Positions 4,408-6,311 of a stretch of 6,311 nucleotides of DNA are shown in pieces. Where the stretch lies: contig DDSI01000168.1 in NCBI GenBank assembly GCA_002343335.1, positions 1 to 6,311 on the forward strand, in the 5' to 3' direction. Position 1 is the first letter of the stretch. Each line of letters opens with the position of its first letter. Under the pieces are notes generated by a model, which saw nothing but the letters and a program-made list of their open reading frames with translations, was not told the DNA's origin and did no database searches. The stretch is from Bacteriovoracaceae bacterium UBA2394 (GTDB taxonomy: Bacteria > Bdellovibrionota > UBA2394). A program made the translations under genes and the position numbers.

Positions 4408-6311
4408 ATGCGAAAAACGAAATTGTTCAGCACATCTCTTATTTCCATTTTATTTTTATGCGGAAGCGCGGAGGGGATCACGCTTGAGGTTACTTCGAGC
4501 ACTTCGAGTCATAAAAGTATGGCCTACATCGGAGCGAACGTAGCCGATAAGGTTCACGATCCCGCGCATCTCACCGATATGGGCATGAACACTATTCGAA
4601 TCTTTGTCGGCATGGAGCGATTTCAAGATTCAAACCCCGATGGCACGTATGCTCACCCCAGCATTTCAAGACTTCAAACGGATTTGCAATCCAATCCTTC
4701 CTCCATAGAAGGGCTCGTGAATTATTCAAGATTTGAATCCAAAGCGGCGCAGTATAAGAGAGATATTTTTGACCGCATCAAATCGATTAATGGAATGAAG
4801 CCGTTGCTTGTACTCCGCCCTTCTGCAAACTGGGGAAAATCTTACGTTCCGGGCAATCGTCAAATCGCAGGTGGCTGCAAGACACTCGGAGGGTCCAACG
4901 TTTATCCGAACGATTGGGTCTGGCGTGAAGATGATCTTACCGAGTGGTATGCCTATGTCGTAACGCTCGTTTATTGGTTAAAGAAGAATGGCTACACGAA
5001 CATCGATCGATTTTCCGCGGCCAATGAACCCAATCAACAAAAGTGGGGTACAAGCCATTCGCATCAGGGTTGGTGTGGCACTCACCAAGACTATGTGAAG
5101 TTTGCAAAAGCTACGTACGATGCTTTGAAATTTGCATTTTCTATCTATATGGATTCGCGGCCTTTTTATTTGCATGCGGGCGCACTTTCATTGAGCAATA
5201 GTTCTTTGAGCGGGGATTATAATACTTGGGTGAAATCGATCATGTCGGCTGGGAAGCTCGGCTCCGGTTCCATTTATGACGTCATGGATACTCATCCTTA
5301 TAATGACGATCCCCGAGAAACGGCGAGGTCCACCTTCGCAGCTGCTCAAACAGTTGGTGTTTCTCCAAAAATGTGGTTGAGCGAGTGGGGCGGAATTAGT
5401 TCCGGTGACTCCGCCGTTGTGAAGCGAATGGTGCGCGGACTTATTCGGATGAACCAACCCGGCAGTGGTTTTGTCTACGGTTCACAATTGTGGAAATTAT
5501 ATGATGATGGGACGGCCGGAATTTTGAGCTCGAGCGGTTCAAGCAAGCGTCCCGGCTACTTTGCCTTGAAGCAAGTGATCGCCGCTGTGGGTTATCAAAA
5601 GACTGTGATTCCCGCGAATTTCACGAGTGCGACATCTACATTGGATTCGGTCTTCACCAAAAACTCTGATGGTTCTTACAATGCTCTCATTAGCAACACG
5701 GGAAGCTCGACATCTGTGACTTTAAAACTGAATGCCATCGTTTCGAGCGGGTCTGTCGATATTTATCGCTGGGGACCGGGCCGTAACACTTCTGCCTCGG
5801 AATCCATCTATCAAACTAAATCTATTTCGGGCGGGCAGATTGATTTTGAAATTCCCTCTTCGAGTTTTGTGCGACTCAAAATTCGTGGTGCTGGTGGAAC
5901 TGGCGGAAATCCAACCACTCCCACTGAGCCGACCACTCCCACGCAACCTACGAATCCAGTTGCTTTCACGGTGAGCAATGTTTCCGTCGCATCGGGCAAA
6001 ACCTATCAACTCGCGCTCAATTTGCAAGATGGGCAAAAGACTTACATCGATCGTGATTTCACCTATGCTTCGGTGACGTCCATTGTGAAAGGCGCGGCGT
6101 ACATTCGAACGGCGAATGACGATAAAACAAAAACGGGTTCTAACTTCTTGTCATTCCGTGTGAGCGGATCCGCGGATGTGTATGTGCTTGTTCCAAGTAA
6201 TCTGACGCCGCCAAGCTGGTTAGCTTCTTCTGGGTTCACAAATGTTGGATCGGCGGACGGGAATAAAACAGCTTACAAGAAAAAATTTGCCGCTGGCACC
6301 GTGACTCTCGG
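4408..6311 (+). CDS. Secreted modular glycoside hydrolase, clan GH-A-like catalytic domain, 3' end outside the window
   Basis: The frame is open for 634 codons to the window end. Predicted role: hydrolysis of a polysaccharide glycosidic bond outside the cytoplasm with retention of configuration; the substrate is not readable. A Sec signal peptide (MRKTK, then a hydrophobic core at 6-18) probably ends near Ala21. The catalytic TIM barrel spans about 38-395. It shows MGMNTIRIFV early (beta-2 type), PLLVLRPSANWG (132-143), AANEPN with Glu207 as probable acid/base, DTHPY (294-298) with the clan's His and Tyr, and WLSEWGG with Glu326 as probable nucleophile, followed by GSQLWKLYD (358-366), a beta-8 type Trp segment. 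A small beta-sandwich (about 400-493) resembles the C-terminal domain of GH39/GH30-like enzymes. A Gly stretch and Thr/Pro linker follow (494-517), then an accessory module from about 518. The exact GH family is uncertain (GH39-like or an unclassified GH-A member). Cys18 is not in a good lipobox, so a lipoprotein is unlikely. Confidence 0.9.
   Translation, partial: MRKTKLFSTSLISILFLCGSAEGITLEVTSSTSSHKSMAYIGANVADKVHDPAHLTDMGMNTIRIFVGMERFQDSNPDGTYAHPSISRLQTDLQSNPSSIEGLVNYSRFESKAAQYKRDIFDRIKSINGMKPLLVLRPSANWGKSYVPGNRQIAGGCKTLGGSNVYPNDWVWREDDLTEWYAYVVTLVYWLKKNGYTNIDRFSAANEPNQQKWGTSHSHQGWCGTHQDYVKFAKATYDALKFAFSIYMDSRPFYLHAGALSLSNSSLSGDYNTWVKSIMSAGKLGSGSIYDVMDTHPYNDDPRETARSTFAAAQTVGVSPKMWLSEWGGISSGDSAVVKRMVRGLIRMNQPGSGFVYGSQLWKLYDDGTAGILSSSGSSKRPGYFALKQVIAAVGYQKTVIPANFTSATSTLDSVFTKNSDGSYNALISNTGSSTSVTLKLNAIVSSGSVDIYRWGPGRNTSASESIYQTKSISGGQIDFEIPSSSFVRLKIRGAGGTGGNPTTPTEPTTPTQPTNPVAFTVSNVSVASGKTYQLALNLQDGQKTYIDRDFTYASVTSIVKGAAYIRTANDDKTKTGSNFLSFRVSGSADVYVLVPSNLTPPSWLASSGFTNVGSADGNKTAYKKKFAAGTVTL
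5908..5958 (+). repeat. Thr/Pro-rich interdomain linker with an 11-base internal repeat
   Basis: Residues 501-517 (NPTTPTEPTTPTQPTNP) form a low-complexity linker typical of secreted multi-domain carbohydrate-active enzymes. At DNA level ACCACTCCCAC occurs at 5914-5924 and 5932-5942, 18 bases apart, so the linker could change length by slippage in units of six codons. Confidence 0.75.
5959..6311 (+). other. C-terminal accessory beta module of the glycosidase (incomplete)
   Basis: Residues 518 onward contain the run TYIDRDFTYASV, then GAAYIRTANDDK, then FLSFRVSGSADVYVLVP, PSWLASSGFT and KKFAAGTVTLG. From memory this order (Y-I-D-R, Y-I-R-T-A-N-D-D-K, F-L-S-F, V-Y-V, P-x-W-L, F-x-A-G-T-V-T-L-G) matches a module of about 110 residues found at the ends of many secreted bacterial enzymes. 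Carbohydrate or surface binding is the usual suggestion but is not proven here. The window ends at the expected module end, so a stop codon or a further copy probably follows soon after. Confidence 0.7.

Noticed and set aside
4447..4470. Lipoprotein signal at Cys18 of the glycosidase
   Set aside because: The residues before the Cys are L-F-L; a lipobox needs a small residue at -1, and a standard cleavage site after Ala21 fits better.
4039..4502. Minus-strand open frames of 114 and 72 codons spanning the gap between the plus-strand genes
   Set aside because: They cover the ends of two convincing plus-strand genes, and their peptides are Ser/Arg-rich with no domain-like pattern.
5722..6036. 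Open frames on both strands across the glycosidase linker
   Set aside because: Their Gly/Val- or Ser/Arg-rich composition is the shadow of the Thr/Pro linker and nearby codons; the plus-strand glycosidase frame explains the region.

Overview
The window looks like the chromosome of a Gram-negative bacterium. Three of the five coding regions begin with export signals, base composition is fairly balanced by eye, and the genes are tightly packed. Large exported proteins that I cannot place in a family, beside a modular secreted glycosidase, would fit a predatory or environmental lineage such as Bdellovibrionota or Myxococcota. That placement is only an inference from protein style; there is no rRNA or other marker gene here.

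The left third (1-2051) is a minus-strand gene cluster, read right to left. It starts with a GNAT N-acetyltransferase (2051-1497). After a 35-base gap comes a 461-residue exported protein of unknown function with a GTG start (1461-76). Only 2 bases after its stop codon begins a small hydrophobic, probably integral membrane protein, cut off by the window's left edge (73-1). The spacing suggests one transcript.

A 93-base divergent intergenic region (2052-2144) separates this cluster from the plus-strand genes. It contains a perfect 14-base palindrome next to the GNAT start and a 7-base direct repeat one helical turn apart.

The plus-strand side carries a 715-residue exported or membrane-anchored protein of unknown function (2145-4292). 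It is mostly helical, with one textbook EF-hand calcium-binding loop inside a charged helical region and one predicted membrane helix. After a 100-base gap holding a possible promoter and a tandem TGTCCAC repeat comes a secreted modular glycoside hydrolase (4408 to beyond 6311). Its parts are a signal peptide, a clan GH-A-like TIM barrel with NEP and SEW catalytic glutamate motifs, a small beta domain, a Thr/Pro linker, and a C-terminal accessory module cut by the window end.

I see no CRISPR array, insertion sequence, tRNA, rRNA, toxin-antitoxin pair or recognisable defence system. The most novel content is the two large unplaced exported proteins. A functional link between the two gene groups is not supported beyond shared export and a shared control region.
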